Assembly (NCBI GenBank): GCA_038496445.1
Contig: JALMLS010000079.1
Coordinates: forward strand, 62,001-126,000
Length of the DNA: 64,000 nucleotides
Reading direction: 5' to 3'
Origin: Trichosphaerium sp. ATCC 40318
Taxonomy: Eukaryota > Discosea > Flabellinia > Trichosidae
Both the position numbers and the translations under genes were made by a program. Under the pieces are notes generated by a model. It saw nothing but the letters and a program-made list of their open reading frames with translations, did no database searches and was not told where the DNA came from. The first letter of the stretch is position 1. Every line of letters starts with the position of its first letter. Of the stretch, positions 62,401 to 64,000 are shown piece by piece.

Positions 62401-62562
62401 GCTGGCTGCCAAGATGGAAGCGACATCTCAGCTTATCAAGAGGTACCCAACAACATCCTACTATTTTGTTTTTAATGAAATCCATTTGCTGCCCTTTTGT
62501 ACTTACAGCGTATTTCTTCTTTTAGGGATATTGTATTTGCGGCGAGTTTGTACATACAATAA
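56481..62562 (+). CDS. SKI2: SKI2-type RNA helicase of the SKI complex
   Basis: From [20 protein letters not shown] (56481) the gene runs through about 30 exons. The N-terminal arm includes [20 protein letters not shown] and [17 protein letters not shown]. Helicase motifs follow: [18 protein letters not shown] (Q-motif, 58145), [15 protein letters not shown], Ia [50 protein letters not shown]-type [44 protein letters not shown], and [15 protein letters not shown] (59750). The rRNA-processing arch and C-terminal DSHCT domain ([50 protein letters not shown]) end [12 protein letters not shown] at 62562, as in SKIV2L. It unwinds mRNA into the cytoplasmic exosome for 3'-5' decay. A tRNA lies in the intron 60310-60962. 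Confidence 0.93.
60482..60553 (+). tRNA. tRNA-Arg (anticodon ACG), inside a SKI2 intron
   Basis: A complete cloverleaf: acceptor GCCGCGT pairs with GCGTGGC (including G-U pairs), D stem GCC/GGC around a CAATGGTAA loop, anticodon stem CGTGC/GCATG with loop TTACGGG (anticodon ACG at 60514-60516, read as ICG), variable AGATT, and T arm CTGGG-TTCGAGC-CCCAG. The A and B boxes (TTGGCCCAATGG, GGTTCGAGCC) are intact. TTTT at 60563-60566 and a T5 run at 60571 serve as Pol III terminators. There is no tRNA intron. The 653-nt host intron is about ten times the local norm, and the tRNA has the same orientation as SKI2. Confidence 0.93.
60554..60962 (+). other. Rest of the long SKI2 intron with an unexplained hydrophobic open frame
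   Basis: Downstream of the tRNA, an open stretch at about 60787-60961 reads [20 protein letters not shown], then [20 protein letters not shown], a clear TM-helix pattern. It has no obvious start codon and is not needed for the SKI2 protein, since NNRQ (60309) joins directly to [15 protein letters not shown] (60963). It may be a fragment of a small membrane-protein gene or chance. Confidence 0.25.
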
Positions 62563-62663
62563 GTGCTTTAATAAATATTTACAAGCCTCGAAACTGCTTT
62601 TTACCTCAACTTGTTCGTTTAGTGACACATCTTTTTTGGTGCTCGCTACGCGAGTACTTGAGT

Positions 62664-62995
62664 ATGTCAGTTACAAAAAACACGTTGTTTACAGACACTA
62701 CAAGAGGTGGTATAGTAAGCACTAATGGTGGAATCATAAATTTTAGTTGTTGCAGTTGTACACAAAGATCACGTAATAACAAGTTTGTTGCTCTACAAAA
62801 GAGCACAGTGAAAGGAAAGGATTCTTGAGTATTTTGTTAAAACACTTTCATGTTACTTTCAGGTTGCTCCACAAACACGCCAAATTCGTAAAAACAGAAG
62901 ACCTTTCACTATTAGGGTTGGTATCTCACTCCAGGCTTCCTATGACAATTGGCGCTACTAATAAAGGATTACGTTGCACATGTGAGCAAATCTAA
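62664..62995 (+). CDS. Small unrecognised gene, three exons
   Basis: The ATG at 62664 opens MSVTKNTLFTDTTR. A 40-nt GTGGTA...TTTTAG intron (with a CTAAT branch site) joins to VVAVVHKDHVITSLLLYKRA. A second GTGAAA...TTTCAG intron joins to QLLHKHAKFVKTEDLSLLGL, VSHSRLPMTIGATNKGLRCT, ending CEQI at 62995. The two introns keep one frame, and the product (about 80 residues) has a natural composition. No family is recognised; it may be a C-terminal fragment of something larger. Confidence 0.4.
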
Positions 62996-63355
62996 AAAGC
63001 CTGCTATTCCAAATTTTTCGCGGTAGCTGCTAGTCTGCACTGTCTCTAAACATTTATGGACGCGTAAATTCGGTACTATTCGATACGAATGCACGCGGAC
63101 ATAAGCTTGCAGAATGTTACGAAGTTCTGTCTTGAGTATGCAAGATGGAGTTGCAGTTTCGCAATATTTGCAAAGATTGGCGCTATACGACGTCTACTGA
63201 ATGTTTTGAGTTGCACTTCTCCACTTCGGGTTTTCGGGTAGAGTATAGCAACATCAAAGGGTAACGCGAAACTCCGATACTAATCGGGAAGTCAAACGTC
63301 GGTCTTTGCGTGTCAATCAAGTCATTAATCCTCAAACTCCACAAACAACACAACA
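62996..63355. other. Intergenic, probable promoter region of the C2 gene
   Basis: About 360 nt with no open frame of interest. Short CAACATC/ACAACAC strings occur just before the ATG at 63356, as in a CA-rich 5' leader. Confidence 0.4.
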
Positions 63356-64000
63356 ATGTCAGAAGTAGGTATGTTAAACATCAAATTGGTAGAAGCAAAA
63401 GACTTGCCAAACGAAGACGCCACTGGTACGTACCGTTAATTTCTGCCAACTCCTTTCTCGCTCTACTTGCCCGTCGCCGTTTACTTACTCCTTTTTCAAG
63501 GTAAGAGCGACCCTTTCGTCATCATTCAAGTGGGTAACGACTACCACTGGAGCAAAGCCTACAAAAGCAAGACAATCGATAACAACAACGCTCCTGTATG
63601 GAACGAAACATTTGAGTGCGTCTTTTGTGAGCCCAGAAGCCAACAAATCATTTCTTTTTGAAAAACTTTTTTTTTTTCTTGTTTGCTCTCTATCACCAAC
63701 TCTCGTTGTAGTATCCCTGTCAAAGAGCCAGAAAAGGATTCTGTACGTTTCACTCTTGTAGACGATGACGTATTGGGCTCAGATGACCACGTAAGATTGC
63801 GCGATCACCTGTTTTAGTTTCGAGATTTTTTTTTCTTTTTTTTTTCGGTTCGTAAGGTCTGATTTTGTTCGTTTAGCTCGGTATTGTAACTGTTGAGCTT
63901 AAAACACTTCCAAAAGGACAAGCAAAAGATTGCTGGTTGGGATTGAAGCTTAAAGGAAAAGATAGAGGTGCTGTACACGTTGTACTCACCGCCACTGGCT
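63356..64000 (+). CDS. C2-domain protein, truncated by window end
   Basis: The start MSEVGMLNIKLVEAKDLPNE (63356) is the first C2 strand. Spliced exons give GKSDPFVIIQVGN (a calcium-binding aspartate), VWNETFE, SIPVKEPEKDSVRFTLVDDD, VLGSDDH (second aspartate loop) and LGIVTVELKTLPKGQAKDCW, then KGKDRGAVHVVLTATG at the edge. The aspartates in the two loops (SDPF, DDDVLGSDD) are those that bind calcium in membrane-docking C2 domains. The remainder lies outside, so it could be a single-C2 protein or the start of a multidomain one. Confidence 0.85.

Overview
The window is nuclear DNA from a compact, intron-rich eukaryote. Almost every gene is cut by short introns (mostly 36-80 nt) with GT (often GTACGT, GTATGT or GTGCGT) donors, a CTAAC/CTAAT-like branch site and a plain AG acceptor. 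Gene content points to a unicellular amorphean (opisthokont- or amoebozoan-like) protist: a membrane-tethered MYRF/Ndt80 transcription factor with the S74 self-cleaving domain, PTEN with its C2 domain, WDR53, COG4, CSN9/CSNAP and an F-box/SPRY protein. This placement is inferred from gene families only. I built exon joins by eye from frame continuity and family motifs; start and end codons are usually firmer than individual introns.

Layout. 1-4941: a partial minus-strand gene head to head with WDR53, then a MYRF-like factor. 4942-12480: a 7.5-kb AT-rich island with no convincing gene, made of fold-back/inverted repeats, minisatellites built on CCCGTAC and ACGTGCCCAAA, and a MITE-like element of about 1 kb nested in an older repeat copy. 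12481-17827 (minus): an unrecognised nuclear-looking protein, the PP2A scaffold subunit and a TIM22-like translocase. 17947-23106 (plus): COG4 and class II fumarase. 23297-27162 (minus): PTEN with a long C-terminal extension. 27711-38309 (plus): a membrane protein, ZPR1, an ARID-FYRN-FYRC chromatin protein, a small mitochondrial-looking protein, calmodulin, a small signal-peptide/TM protein and a secreted X8 (CBM43) protein. 38570-46338: an aldo-keto reductase (minus), an F-box/Ras-like GTPase fusion (plus), a small acidic-tail membrane protein, a mitochondrial FKBP and a DUF3501 protein (all minus), and an intronless APH/choline-kinase-like kinase (plus). 47203-55830: a weak ORF, F-box/SPRY, coiled-coil/PH, an SLC25 carrier (minus) and a beta-propeller-like protein. 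56038-62562: CSN9 (minus) head to head with the SKI2 RNA helicase, whose 653-nt intron carries a tRNA-Arg(ACG). 62664-64000: a small unknown gene and the start of a C2-domain protein.

The genes are mostly housekeeping (vesicle tethering, mitochondrial import, TCA cycle, phosphatase scaffolding, RNA decay, ubiquitin ligase parts) and do not form one pathway. The most unusual items are the F-box-GTPase fusion, the ARID-FYRN-FYRC architecture, the nested repeat island, the intron-borne tRNA, and introns placed directly after the initiator ATG.
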